From NCBI GenBank assembly GCA_029204225.1, contig CM055106.1:38156036-38220035 (forward strand): a DNA stretch of 64,000 nt, written 5' to 3'. This DNA is from Diphasiastrum complanatum. Taxonomy: Eukaryota; Streptophyta; Lycopodiopsida; Lycopodiales; Lycopodiaceae. A program made the position numbers and the translations under genes. Positions 35,266 to 46,155 of this stretch are shown here, in pieces. A model generated the notes under the pieces. The model saw nothing but the letters and a program-made list of their open reading frames with translations, did no database searches and had not been told where the DNA came from. Each line of letters opens with the position of its first letter. Position 1 is the stretch's first letter.

Positions 35266-36318
35266 TTAGTGTGGGAAAGTTGCTTGATAATGGTTGTGAT
35301 GTAAAGTTCAACTCCAATACTTGTTTTATCAAGAGAAAAGATGAGATCCTTGCTGATGGAACTAGATGTGGTGGAATTTTTAAGTTGAATTCTTATGAGA
35401 ATGCAAACCTTTGTGAAGTTGTTTTGTTATCTAAGGAGGAGCTGTGGCATAGAAGGTTGGGACATCCTAACTTTACATCTATGTCTTCTATGGTTAAGAA
35501 GGAGAAGGCTATTGGTCTTCCAAAATCTCTTTCTAAAGATTTCAAGCCTTGTGAGGCTTGTGCCATTGCAAAGTCACACAGAAAGCCATATCAGAAGTCT
35601 TTTATAAAGACTACTTATCCATTGGAACTCATACATTCAGATGTACATTTTTTCTCTTCTAAAAGTATTGGTGGTGCAACATGTTTTGGCACCTTTATTG
35701 ATGACTTTACTAGATACACTTGGTTGTATCTACTTTCTTCAAAGGCTATGGTTTTTGATCACTTCCTTATCTTCAAAGCTTATGTAGAAAAATAGTTTTC
35801 TTGCAAAGTCAAAGCTTTAAGATGCGATGGAGGAGGTGAATATATCTCCAACAAGTTTCATAATTATTGTGAAGGTGAAGGAATAAAGAGAGAATTTTCT
35901 TGTGCCTATTCTACATCTCAAAATGGAGTAGCTGAGAGGAAAAATAGATCTTTATGTGAATGTGCTAAAGCAATTCGAGTAGCAGTTTCTTTGTCTATTG
36001 AATATTGGGGTGAAGCTATAAATTGTGCAAAGTATTTGTGCAATAGATTACCTCACAATGCTCTTGCTGGAAAAACACCTTTTGAAGTCTTGTTTCAGAA
36101 AAAACCTAAGGTAGATCACCTTAGAGTTTTTGGTTATACTTGCTTTGTTAATATGCCCTTGGAAACAAGGAAAATAGATGATCCTAATTTTGTTAAAGGG
36201 ATCATGGTTGGATATGCATCCAACAAAAAAGCTTACAGGATCTATGTTCCCTCTACCTCAACTACAATTGAGAGTAGAGATGTGATATTCCATGAAGATC
36301 AAAAATACATTCTTGAGA
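35266..36318 (+). pseudogene. X1 pre-integrase and integrase
   Basis: LISVGKLLDNGCDVKF, zinc-binding LWHRRLGHPNF...CEACAIAKSH, IHSDVHFFSS (Asp), FIDDFTRYTW, then TAG at 35,793-35,795 where the sister at 12.2 kb has CAG (Gln). It continues LRCDGGGEY (Asp), TSQNGVAERKNR (Glu) and VFGYTCFVNMPLETRK to HEDQKYILEKA. All three catalytic residues are kept, so one C-to-T stop is the main lesion. Confidence 0.88.
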
Positions 36319-36980
36319 AGGCCTAGTGTTACAATAACTAGACCTGACATAAGCTTTAGTGTCCATAAGTTGAGCCAGGCTATGCAAAATTCTTCAATTT
36401 ATCATTGGAAAAAGGCCAAGAGAGTGCTTAGATATATATCTTCAACTTTTGATTTTGGTTTATTATATAGAAGTGAAGATATTTCTATTATTGGTTATTC
36501 TGACTCAGATTTTGCAAGTGATAAAGCATATCGGAAATCTACAAGTGCTTATGTCATATATCTTGGAGGAAACTTGATATCTTGGCTTTCCAAAAAGCAA
36601 GATATTGTATCACTCTCATCATGTGAAGCTGAGTACAAGGCACTCACTACAACAACAAAGGAAGTGCTTTGGATCAAGAGGTTACTAGTAGAGCTAAAGA
36701 CAATCATGGAAGAAAATATACCTATGATCATGTGTGACAACATTTGAGCTCAAGCCCTTGCCAACAACCCAATATTCCATGCAAGGAGCAAGCATATCGA
36801 AGTTGCACATCACTTCGTGAGAGAGAAGCTCATTGGAGGTGAAATCAAATTGGAGCACATCGACACATCATCTTGCATTGCAGATATGATCACCAAACCT
36901 TTGAGCAAAAGTTCCTTCAAGAAGCATAGAGCCAACCTTGGCGTTATACCAAGATCCATGTTCAAATCAATATAGATCAT
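36319..36980 (+). pseudogene. X1 RNase H end of pol, fused after RT loss
   Basis: TITRPDISFSVHKLSQAMQN, the end-of-RT motif, then RNase H: YSDSDFASDKAYRKSTSAYV (Asp), LSSCEAEYKALTTTTKEVLW (Glu), MIMCDNI-stop, then NPIFHARSKHIEVAHHFVRE and CIADMITKPLSKSSF. Everything from the integrase linker to the RT thumb (over 1 kb in relatives) is gone at about 36,318. This frame overlaps and is out of step with the integrase frame. Confidence 0.88.
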
Positions 36981-36992
36981 TTTTAGGAGGAG
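36981..36992 (+). other. Polypurine tract of X1
   Basis: TTTTAGGAGGAG immediately before the 3' LTR; primes plus-strand cDNA synthesis in this class. Related tracts (TTTGAGGAGGAG) occur at 12,410 and 55,069. Confidence 0.8.
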
Positions 36993-37787
36993 TATTAAAA
37001 TTGAAAAACAATCCATATTGATTTTTTGGCTTGCTACAAATGTTGTACCATGCAAGTATGTAGCTCATTAATGCAAAATGCCAAGTTTGGCCTACATAGA
37101 ACTCGAGCTACATGGTTATGTATTATCTAGTTTGATAAATGCAACTTGCATATAATTTGTAGACATAGAATTAGCATGATTATGCTTGTAGAAACTCGTG
37201 GCAACTCACATGCATTGATTGTAAGTGATCCATAGTGACATGCAAGGCATGCACAAAGTTTAATGGACACATGCATGATGATTTGGACATTTCTAGTTAG
37301 AACTAGTACACTTGTAAAAAGTTGGTAGAATTTCATGCATGACAAGTGACAAATGTCACATAGACTCTAGATGTCACTTTAGATGTCATTTTGGAATGGA
37401 TAGATATGGTTCTACCTTGAGCTACCTCAATCTCCATAAATATGTGTAGCTCTCCACACAATAAATAATGAAGAACCAAAGTTTTGTAGCTATCTCATGC
37501 CATTTTGGATCTAAACAAATATTGCTTGCTATCTCTCTAGCTCTCTCTCTCTAACTCGTGTTGAGGCTAATGCTCATACATTGAAATCTTATATTTTTAT
37601 TCATTCTTTGATTCATTGCTATTATATTCTGTTGATTAGCATGCTAGATTGTGGATTAGCCATTTCTTCTGAACTAGATTTTGTTGATCAATCTAGAATC
37701 AGGTTATAGTGCCAATCACAAAGCTTAATTAAGATCAGTCACTCTTGTGGACATTCCCCACACCTGTGAATTCTGGAAATTTTGTCA
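36993..37787 (+). repeat. 3' LTR of X1
   Basis: 795 bases, same length as the 5' LTR. Begins TATTAAAATTG (5' copy TGTTAAACCTG) and ends TTTTGTCA. The G-box near the end is changed (ACACCTGTG). Confidence 0.92.
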
Positions 37788-37792
37788 CTTTT

Positions 37793-38465
37793 GCCTGAAT
37801 AATCAGACTTTGTGGATTTCTTTGACTTGAATTTTTTATTTTTCTTTGTGTATAGATTCTAAGGATTCGATCTTGAACCTGAAGAGGATGCATTTCGTCT
37901 TATCTCCTCTTGTAACAACATTGAGATAATTCTTGAGAGAGTGAGTTGTTGTTGGGTCGAAATGCCCATGGCCCAAGTTTCATAGGCATCAGACAGACTC
38001 GATAAAAGAATCATTACTACATCTGAATCTTCAATGTTCGATCCTGTTGCAGTCAACTGCTCCATGAGAATTTTGAAGGTATTAAGATGGCTGAAAATAG
38101 TGTCTGCATCAGTCATCCTCAATGTAAAGAATTTCTTTCTCAGATGGAGTTTAGATGTGACCCTCTGATGTCATAGAATGTAGATAGAATGTCCCAAGCA
38201 TCCTTAGCTACCTGAGAAGATCAAATGTGACTAATCTGAGAGTCTTTGATGTTTAGTGTGATTAGGACAAACGTCTTGTCATGTCGTTGCCTCCATTTAG
38301 TGATGCCAGCTGCATCAGCCTCTGGCTTGATTTCAATACCATCAACAATGTCCCACAACTCCTTGGCTAATAGAATGACTTTCATCTTGAATTTCTAGAG
38401 ATGGAAGTTCTCTCCATCGAGCTTGTCAATCAGAGAGGGACTAGAACTCGAATCCATTCTGATAT
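37793..38465 (-). pseudogene. Copia gag of an older element (T3)
   Basis: From ATG near 38,458 (MDSSSSPSLIDKLDGENFHL, then a stop) through KFKMKVILLAKELWDIVDGI, DAWDILSTFYDIRG, a frame break near 38,150, FFTLRMTDADTIFSHLNTFK, LTATGSNIEDSDVVMILLSS and LLQEEIRRNASSSGSRSNP. Basic KNKKFKSKKSTKS runs up to the X1 border at 37,792. Same family as the gag at 62.4-63.1 kb. Confidence 0.85.
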
Positions 38466-38591
38466 AGTTCAATATTGTTGGTAGAAAGAACAATAGTGTG
38501 ATACTGTTGGTTGCGCGCTTGCTGAAATGAAGTCTTGGTAGAAACAAGACTACATCCGCAGTAGAAATGCAGATTATTAAGACACCCGCTC

Positions 38592-38604
38592 TGATACCAT
38601 GTAA
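38592..38604 (-). other. Primer-binding site of T3
   Basis: The minus strand reads TGGTATCAGAGCG after LTR end TTTATTACA, the standard tRNA-Met site. Confidence 0.85.
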
Positions 38605-39030
38605 TAAATCAAAGAAATTTGATATTTGCAACGGCAAAGTAAAGAGCGGATAGATGACAGATCGGAAGCACGACAATTACTAGCAAGTATTCAAGACAAA
38701 TCGATTCACAATCAACAATGGAACAATCACATTGTAGACACAAATCTTGCATGCAGATTGATATTAAAAATGTGAGTACAAAGAGTGTCAAGCTGGGCGC
38801 AACAGTAGGCGCAAAATAGACTTCAGCTGAAAAGTTGATAGCCAGGGAAAAACCGAGCATCCTAACCGATTCTACAAAAACCTACTTAATCACAGATTCT
38901 TGTTACTAAATAATGTCTGAATCATTGTTACAAAAGATGCATGGGCGTTGACTCCATCATTGATGACTAGAAGTCAGTTGATCACAGTGCATTGGAATCC
39001 TAAGTTAAACTACTTATAGTTCACCAGAAG
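38605..39030 (-). repeat. 5' LTR of T3 (start not fixed)
   Basis: Upstream of the primer-binding site in element orientation; ends TTGATTTATTACA. Length about 430 bases, judged only by where the tandem words at 39,045 begin. Confidence 0.6.
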
Positions 39031-39044
39031 GCCGCCGTTATTTA

Positions 39045-39320
39045 ACGGTAAGTGGGTCGGATTTCTAATTACAAAAGGTCGGATTTCTACAAGAGGTCAA
39101 ATTCATACACTGGGTCAAATTTATACAAAGGGTCGAAAAATATACAGAGGGTCAAATTTATTAGACCCAATCGATCCAAGGTCGAAGATGCCCAAATTTA
39201 TCAGACCCGATTTGGGGTCAAAGACGCCGAAAAAAATTAGAACCAATCCGATCCAACCCAGGGTCAAAAAATCTCTCTTTGATAAGAATGACATTGGGTC
39301 GAAAATAGCCTTGGGTCAGA
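39045..39320 (+). repeat. Degenerate array of GGGTC-AAATTTATACA units
   Basis: Units of about 14-20 bases (GGGTCGGATTTCTA, AGGTCAAATTCATACACT, GGGTCAAATTTATACAAA, GGGTCGAAAAATATACAGA) run in tandem. They then mix with the reverse-complement form (TTTATTAGACCC, TCAGACCCGATTTGGGGTC). The word design, with GGGTC facing GACCC, again recalls the palindromic arrays. Confidence 0.65.
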
Positions 39321-39542
39321 AAAATTTGATCCTGAATTTTTGATCCTTTGCTAAAATTTTGAGTCTTCATATTTTTTGTGTTTTCCAAGAATAAGTATAT
39401 ACAGATTTTTCAGGATGCTCATTACCTAATGGAATTGGGCTTGAGCATGAAATTCCAACATTATCAACCCGTGTCAGCTCGTCGTTATCCCCCCTGCCCC
39501 GTCAAATATTTGCCCTCCTCTGTTCTTTCTTAAAATGAGTGT

Positions 39543-40000
39543 TTGCTCCTTTTTTCCACTTCTTCCTTTACAATTCGCCTGCACATTTTTCCAACTCCTC
39601 TAGTTGACTTGGATGGCTGGACACCGCGCTTAGACTATGCCCTGCTCAGCTATCATGCTAGGCATCTTCTCAAGAATCCTTCTCTTTTTTCCACCTACCT
39701 CAATTCCCTTTGGTCGCTTATCCACTCGCCCTCTTGCTGGTGTAAAAGGCTTTCCATTGCCTGGTCACTCCCTATAGGGAAGCTTAGGTACCTTGCTTAT
39801 AGCATCCTTACTGAGTCCCTTCTCTTCTTAACTAAATGGCCTTTTTTGAATGATCGCCTTTGTTCGATTTGCCAATTGGAAGAGGAAACCATAGACCACC
39901 TATTTTTTCATTGTCACAAGACACTCTAGATGGAGTTCATGCATCTCCTGCATCATTGGGGATTTTTCTTATCTCTTTGGATTGACACCATACTACTGGG
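39543..40000 (+). pseudogene. LINE reverse-transcriptase C-terminal zinc-binding scrap
   Basis: The frame reads LSIAWSLPIGKLRYLAYSIL, FLTKWPFLNDRLCSICQLEE and ETIDHLFFHCHKTL-stop-MEFM, matching the zf-RVT tail of plant LINE pol (C..C...E...HLFF.C). No RT core remains in the window. C-x2-C and H-x4-C residues are kept. Confidence 0.65.
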
Positions 40001-40269
40001 CGACCCCCTATCACTGATCGCTCTATTCTGACCGTCTGTCATGTCTACAGGATAGTGGTTCTACGAAATATTTGGACGATATGGAAGTAGTGATTTTTGT
40101 CGGCTCCCTCTTTCTCAACTTCTACTTGTTTTCGTTTTCCTACCCATGATCGAATTTTGGCTCAGGGTCGAATTCTGGCCCATGATCGAATTCTTCATCA
40201 TCTCATCAAAGATTGTAGAACACTCAACTACAACAATGAAAAGAATAAGTAGTTCCAACAATAAACAAA

Positions 40270-40620
40270 TGCAGCCTCAACCAACATGAAGAGGAAGATG
40301 AAGCTGCCTTTATGACCAGGGTCAGAAATTTTCAAGATATCAATTCCAGGTACCTGGACTCTGGAGCAACTCAACATATGACCCATCATCGGGATTGGTT
40401 CCAAAACTACAAGCCTTTCATCCATTCTAGAGTTGTGTAGCTTGGAGACAACTCAACACATTCCATTGACAGTGAAGGGACAGTAAGGGTCAAATTTCAG
40501 AGAAGTGATGTTAAGTTGTTGTCCAATGTCCTATATATTTTGAACCTTACAAAGAATCTGCTTTCTATAAGAGAATCATTGATTCTGGTTGTAGGGGCGA
40601 ATTCGATATAGAGGGCTACA
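40270..40620 (+). pseudogene. Copia protease fragment
   Basis: EEDEAAFMTRVRNFQDINSR, then YLDSGATQHMTHHRDWF (protease active site), LGDNSTHSIDSEGTVRVKF, VLYILNLTKNLLSI. A sister of the EEEDEAAFMTKVGEQQD end of the gag at 62.26 kb. A TAG follows SRVV near 40,438. Confidence 0.75.
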
Positions 40621-40984
40621 CCATTTTTGACAAGACTAGGAAAGTCCTAGCTTATGTCAAATTTCAGAGTTTAAGGACTGAAATTGATCTACAACGGATC
40701 ACAAAGAGTGATTGGTAGCTTGGGATCTTGATCTATATCAAGACTAGCTTCGAAATCTAGCTTCTACTTGACAATCTTTGTGATTCCAAGCAAGAACAAT
40801 AAAAAAAGATGATCCACATCTTCACACGTGTGAAGTAAAGCTAATGTACGGCCTGATAATAGAGAAATAGTTTACTTATCATTTACAAAGCATTCATCCA
40901 CAAAGAAAGTGCTTAAGAGAGTCAAAACACAATGATAGCTCCACAAACCAAGAATTCTCATCATTAGCTCAAAAATGGATCCAT

Positions 40985-41075
40985 CATGGATCAAGTACAA
41001 AATCACCATAATATCTCTCTAAGCTGCACTATCCATTACATCTCCAGCATAGTTTGAATCTGAAAATCCAAAAAT
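40985..41075 (-). pseudogene. Copia RNase H scrap
   Basis: The minus strand reads IFGFSDSNYAGDVMDS, the first RNase H motif (YSDSDYAGD in relatives). Too short for more. Confidence 0.5.
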
Positions 41076-41289
41076 ATTAGATGACGATCCCTCATACAAT
41101 ATGCCAAAATCTCGAGCTCACTTCCCTCAAAACATAAAATAATGTTTTTTTTTCCGTACAAAAATAGTAAGCTACTATATTTCACACATGTGAATCTGAA
41201 AATAACATTTAATGAGCATTCTACACATAAAATTTGCAAGATACCACAAGTATAGTGCACCAATAAATAGTAGAACGCAAGAGAACCAT

Positions 41290-41630
41290 GTATAAGCATG
41301 AATGAGATAAGAGAGAGAGAATGTCTTCTCTTCCCATGAGTTACATCCTTTTATAGTAGGTCCAAACCTAAATTCAAACTTTGGTTTTTCTCCATAATGA
41401 AAACCCTACTATTTTTGTGACTAGATTCAATGTATATACTACTCAAATTGAATCTCTCCAAAACTCGTGCTCTATAGTTTCCCACACTTTCTAGAAGTGT
41501 TTATTCAAATAATTTTAGACTAATATAACTTTTAAGCCTTCAAACTCTTAAGTCTAATATGAAAATTGCCCTCAATTGTGTATTTGGCAATTTATCAATC
41601 TTGACTAAACTAGTTGAAATTTCTCACACT
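41290..41630 (-). repeat. LTR (5' end) after a polypurine tract
   Basis: On the minus strand AGTTGAAGAGGGAG is followed by TGTGAGAAATTTCAACTAG (start about 41,629). The element's pol fragment lies above it at 41,800-42,140. A diverged sister is at 15,290-15,480. Confidence 0.6.
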
Positions 41631-41789
41631 CCCTCTTCAACTAGTTTAAGCTTAATCATAGAACTTTGATCCAACTTTAGAATGACCTCCATTCTAAGTA
41701 TAGACCTCCTTTCTAATGTTATAAAGTAGTTTCCATAATTGATATAGAGAATAGTGTCCACTTGGGATGCTTCACTATTTCTTACATCA

Positions 41790-42140
41790 ATTTAACATAT
41801 CAAGATGTAAATAGAACATGAAGAACCAAATAGAATGTAAATGAGATTATTCCTCCATGCTATCAACTTTGAACTCTCTGGCTTTTGACTTGATGAAGGT
41901 CCACCATCATCACCATCTAAAATAGGACCATTTACATCAACATCAAGAATGTTAGATCCATCCACATCGCCATCAATAATGCTTGAAGATACTTTTGGAA
42001 TGTTCCCCTCATCAAAAATGACATCTCTACAAACAATCACCTTGTGTCCTTCCATCCAAAATAGCACTCGGCCGCCTACTGCACAAGAAACTGGCACACA
42101 ACAAAGTTTGATCCCAAAATGGCTTATCAAGGTTAACACT
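41790..42140 (-). pseudogene. Copia integrase-RT linker fragment
   Basis: The minus strand reads FWMEGHKVIVCRDVIFDEGN, the end-of-integrase sentence of copia pol (SRDVVFDE), then an acidic Asp/Gly-rich linker (DGDVDGSNILDVDVNGPILD) ending at a stop. RT is absent. Confidence 0.65.
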
Positions 42141-42149
42141 TAACATCAT

Positions 42150-42690
42150 GGCTTTCACACTTTCACATCTGTATCCATCATGTCAATCACAACAACATTC
42201 TGGAGGATTTTTGACCTTATTACTGAGGCTTTTATGAAGAATGTTTTTTTTAATAAAAGATCGTAAACTTCGGTATACACTATAAAGTATGCCTCAGAAC
42301 GAGATCCTCGATAATCAAGGCTTCTTCACCTCATTTTTGCGTTGTTTATAGCACGGGTATGTCGAGAGATATACCAAGGGCCGTCGGTATATCCCTCCCA
42401 ACAAGCTATTGGTGACATGTCATTTTTGAGGATTATACCGAAGGCCATCCCTTGGTATATCCCTATCAAAATGGCACCATGTTCTAAGGGTTATTTCGAG
42501 GGTTAAAAAATCAAAAAAAAAATTTAAGAATACAATGGAGCCAGTTTATTGGCTCCATGTTGCCCTAAAAATGGACTCAATCTGACCCCAAGAGTCTTTT
42601 GCACCACTTCTTATGAAGTTGGTAAGCAAATTCATTTGTTCATTATTTTTAATAAAACAATTTGCAAATTTTTTTTTTAAAATGTATAGA
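42150..42690. other. Unassigned stretch with CGGTATA / TATACCG words
   Basis: No gene. The words TTCGGTATA, GGTATATCCC, TATACCAAGGG and TATACCGAAGG recur in both orientations at 42,265-42,475. Probably part of a non-coding repeat element. Confidence 0.35.
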
Positions 42691-43455
42691 TATATTTTCT
42701 TAAGTCCTAATTTAAAATAAAATTGAATGTATTCCTACACTACAAAACGTGCATCTACAACAAAAGATAGGAGATAAACAATTGCAAAAATTTATGAGCA
42801 TAGGTATACAATCTAGCATATAATCTGTTTATGAATTGTAAAAATGTATGAGCTGAGGTCGGAATGGACCTCGGAATAAGTGATGGTACACTACCTTAAA
42901 CAGATCCACATGTTCCGAGCTATGTTCTGACCTCCACTGATTCTCACCCGAGTTGATAGATGTACCCATTATCAACAGATTTATCAATAGAAGTATAGAT
43001 TTGTTTCTAAGATGTGTAGATCTATTTTCATAAATCCTAATGTAAATAAAATTAAATGTATTTCTACACTACAAAACGTGCATCTACAACAAAAGATAGG
43101 AGATAAACATTTATGTAAAAATTGATGAGCAGAGGTATATAATCTAGCATTTATGAGCTGGTAACAATCTAGCATATAATCTATTTATGAATTGTAAAAA
43201 TTGTCTGAGTAGAGACCTCGGGATAAGAGGTGGTATATTGCCTTAATTAGATCCACATATTTTGAGGTATGTTCCGACCTCCACTAATTTCCACCCCAGT
43301 TGATATATGTACCCATTATCAACAGATTTATCAATAAAAGTATAAATTTATATCTAAGATGTGTAGATCTATTTTCATAAATCCTTGTAAATAAAATTGA
43401 ATGTAGTCATACACTACAAAATGTGGATCTACAACAAAAAATAGGAGACAAACTG
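42690..43455 (+). repeat. Tandem repeat with a period of roughly 310-360 bases
   Basis: Unit 1 (about 42,690-43,010) and unit 2 (about 43,011-43,385) share order and wording: AAATAAAATT.AATGTA, ACACTACAAAACGTGCATCT, ACAACAAAAGATAGGAGATA, CAATCTAGCATATAATCT, CGACCTCCACT, CCCATTATCAACAGATTTAT. A third unit begins at about 43,386 and breaks off near 43,455. Unit 2 has an extra internal duplication of AATCTAGCAT. Confidence 0.8.
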
Positions 43456-44380
43456 CTACAAAACTGTACAAGTACCTAGAACTGCTACTAGTTGTGTTAG
43501 TTGGATGGTGTTAGAGCCAAAAAATTGACATACAAACCTGCAAAACAAATTTATAACAAAAACCCATACAACTATTGCCTCATGGGAAAATCATAGAACT
43601 AGTCATCACAATTGAAGATTCTACTTAAAAAAACAACTAAGCTTCACAAATGTATCATAAAATTCACATATCTGTCATTGGAAAGCTCAAAAAAACATGT
43701 AAGGAGAGGTCAGAACAGTCCTCGAAATAGGCATTGGTATATTGTTAAAATTAGCATGGTCTATTTCGACCTCAATTCTAACCCTGAAAGTACCTCTAGG
43801 ATCTGCTACAAAAGTTGTGCCTCAAATGCTATGATGGCCTCGTACCCAAAAATGAATCCTGCAAAACAAAAACCAGTATTGTAGTTTGTTAAGTTTATCA
43901 CCACAAAAAATAATTCTAACAAATAAATTTTACAAAAAGAAAGATCCATATGGAATCTTGTATATGCACCAAAAAACGCGATGGCCAGTTGAGAATTTGG
44001 CATCGAAATAGCCATCAAAATAGGCGCTGATTTAACAAATCCAATAGATCCGTATATTCCGATAGGTATTCTGACCCTCTGAAAGTCTGGATCTACATCG
44101 CATCGGAACAGCCTTCGGAATAGCAGATTCTATAGATCCACCTATTTCGACAGCCTTTTCGACCTGCCTGTTACGTTAAAAAACTCTTGTGGATCCGTCG
44201 ACTCCTTGCCTCAAAATAAGCCTTCATAGAAAATGTGGTGTCAATATAACCAAACTACAATCACATTGAGATGGATACTATGATGTAAGAGAAAGAGAGA
44301 GTGAGAAAAAGAGATTACCTTGTATCCAACAATCAAAAAGCCTCCATCTTCCACTTTTCCTTTTTTTTCTTGAGCTCACC
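43456..44380. other. Unassigned stretch rich in TTCCGA / TCGGAA words
   Basis: No gene. TCGGAA, TTTCGA, TTCCGA and CCTCGAAAT words recur near 43,710-43,770 and 44,050-44,170 together with repeated wording of the type GACCTC.A. It seems to continue the element that holds the 42.7-kb tandem repeat. Confidence 0.35.
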
Positions 44381-44394
44381 ACATTTGATTTTGC

Positions 44395-44590
44395 AAGGAG
44401 TAAGCAAAGAGGAAGAGCAAGAGGAACAAGTAAAGTGCAAGAGGAGCAAGAGGAACAAGCAACATACAAGAAGAAGAAACAAAGAGCAATAGCAAGAGAA
44501 ACAAGAGGAGAACTCAAATGTGAGGAGAATAAGGAGAGTGAGGAGGATAAAGAGGGTGAGCAAGGATCAACAAACAAGGGAGAGGAAAAA
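44395..44590 (+). repeat. Purine-rich AAGAGGAGCAAG tract
   Basis: Nearly all-purine stretch with irregular AAGAGGAACAAG and GAGGAGAATAAGG units. Reading frames across it on both strands are low-complexity (EEQEEQ, LLLLLF) and not supported as genes. Confidence 0.7.
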
Positions 44591-44719
44591 GGAAGCAGGT
44601 ACGTCCCTTGATACCATCACCCACTCCTCTTCCCTCTTCAAAAATGCGGCAACAATCTGTCAGACCCTCTGTATACATCTCACATTAGCTTCAGTATTCC
44701 GAGGGCCTCACTAAATTAG

Positions 44720-45420
44720 ATTCAGTATTTCATGGTCTGTTTTGAGATGCATTTCGAGGCCTCCACTAAATGTTAAAATCAACTCAAAATTGTTGCATTC
44801 TAAAATCACACAATTTTCAAAGATTGTCGATCGTTATATTTCCAAGCCTTGTCAAAGAATATATAGTGCACTGAACCTAACCGGCGGGTACACTATTTCT
44901 CAAGAACCGACTTATGTGTAGAACAAACGGTTATGCTCTTTTGTAAGAACCGATCATGGTTGAGAACCCTCGGGTCCCTTTGAGCCTTGGATTGAGGGTG
45001 TGGCCGTCATTTGGAGGGGGTATATCCCGAGTATCAATTCACCCTACAAAACCTAACATTCATTAAGGGATTTTAGCAAGTGACTATTTATTCATGAGTA
45101 GGATGAGTAAGAGGATGTTACGATAGACAGTATTGTAACAAGACTTTTTTCAAGTTTCAAGGCTTCTTTGAGTGAAATTATTCAACCACAAGAGTGACAG
45201 GTACATGACTAGATGTGAGAATGTTATATATGGACTTGCTAGTCACCCAATTGTGCCCTTGGAAAATTGTGCTTGTTAACTACTATTAAAAAAGAGAGGC
45301 TTGCTAAGATATTTTGCAATCACCTAATTTCTACACATTTTTTGTTCCTTTGTGCCACCATCGTGAATCAATTTGCAGTATCTAAAACCCTATAGGAATA
45401 GTTATTTGACTTCCCCTCAT
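44720..45420. other. Unassigned spacer
   Basis: No ORF or RNA gene. CCGGCGGGTACACTATTTCTC and similar wording were not found elsewhere in the window. The next recognisable sequence is the LTR from about 45,421. Confidence 0.3.
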
Positions 45421-46155
45421 CATAAATGTGAAGAATTGAAAAAGATTATCTATGTTAAATATAGGGGTCTTATGTTTTTTATATCAAGCATCTAGGTGTA
45501 GGATGTTGATAGGAACAAATTTGGCATAGATGGCATGCATTTCCACTTGTAATGCCACTATTGAGCCAAAATAGAGTAAGAGGCTAAACTCGTGCCAGTT
45601 AGAGTGTAGACAAGTGTAATGGATTTGTTTGATGAATTCTAAGAGGTTCAATAGGATTTAGAGGTGGAACCATGTGAGGTCCAATAGGAATTTGAGGTTT
45701 GCTTGAAAATAGTCCCATAGAATTTAGAGGTGCATGGATCAATGGTCCAATAGGATTAAGAGGTGGAAAAGTGTGGTCCAATCATAGTTAAGCATAGTGG
45801 TAGCTCGTGGATCTACTAGTATCATTGTACTCCTCATTTGGATCTAATTGATTTGGAGATTGTGTGGATTATGAGTGTCATTGGATTTCTAGCTCTCTCT
45901 CTTTAAACGAGAGCTATTGATGATTTTCTCTCTCTACCCAAGGAGAGTAGCTTGTTTTTACTTAGAATAATTTCTTAATACTTCCCACACATGTGAGTGA
46001 GAGTTGGAAGTGATTGAATGCATGTAGTAGTGTGTTTTTGCCATAGAATCAAAGATAGATCTTGAATCTCAATCTAGTCTTAATCTTGGTGCATCTACAC
46101 ACCTTAGGAGATCACATGTACATGTTGTGGACACTCCACACGTGTGAAATCTACA
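45421..46155 (+). repeat. LTR of copia family X (copy X2), 5' end diverged
   Basis: Matches the LTRs at 52,473-53,291 (minus) and 55,081-55,870: AGCAT.TAGGTGTAGGATG, CCACTTGTAATGCCACTATT, CAATCATAGTTAAGCATAGT, ending CACACGTGTGAAATCTACA. The usual TGTGAGAAATTGG start is not visible. It is more diverged from the other two than they are from each other. Confidence 0.8.

Larger units (their letters stand above)
32537..37787 (+). mobile_element. Complete Ty1/copia element X1 with 5-bp TSD, no reverse transcriptase
   Basis: Two LTRs of 795 bases each (32,537-33,331; 36,993-37,787) differ at about 18 sites by eye. CTTTT flanks both ends (32,532-32,536 and 37,788-37,792), the 5-bp duplication made by integration. 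Inside are a primer-binding site, gag, protease, integrase, RNase H and a polypurine tract, all in the plus direction; reverse transcriptase is missing. It therefore needed a relative's enzyme or lost RT after insertion. It sits just left of an older minus-strand copia gag. Confidence 0.92.

Noticed and set aside
36306-36326. A true overlap of integrase and RNase H genes
   Set aside because: The overlap is a by-product of the RT deletion join; copia pol is one polyprotein.
44278-44577. 99-codon ORF with signal-peptide-like Leu/Ser runs (and its opposite-strand partners)
   Set aside because: Low-complexity reading of a purine-rich tract; frames on both strands are open for the same reason.
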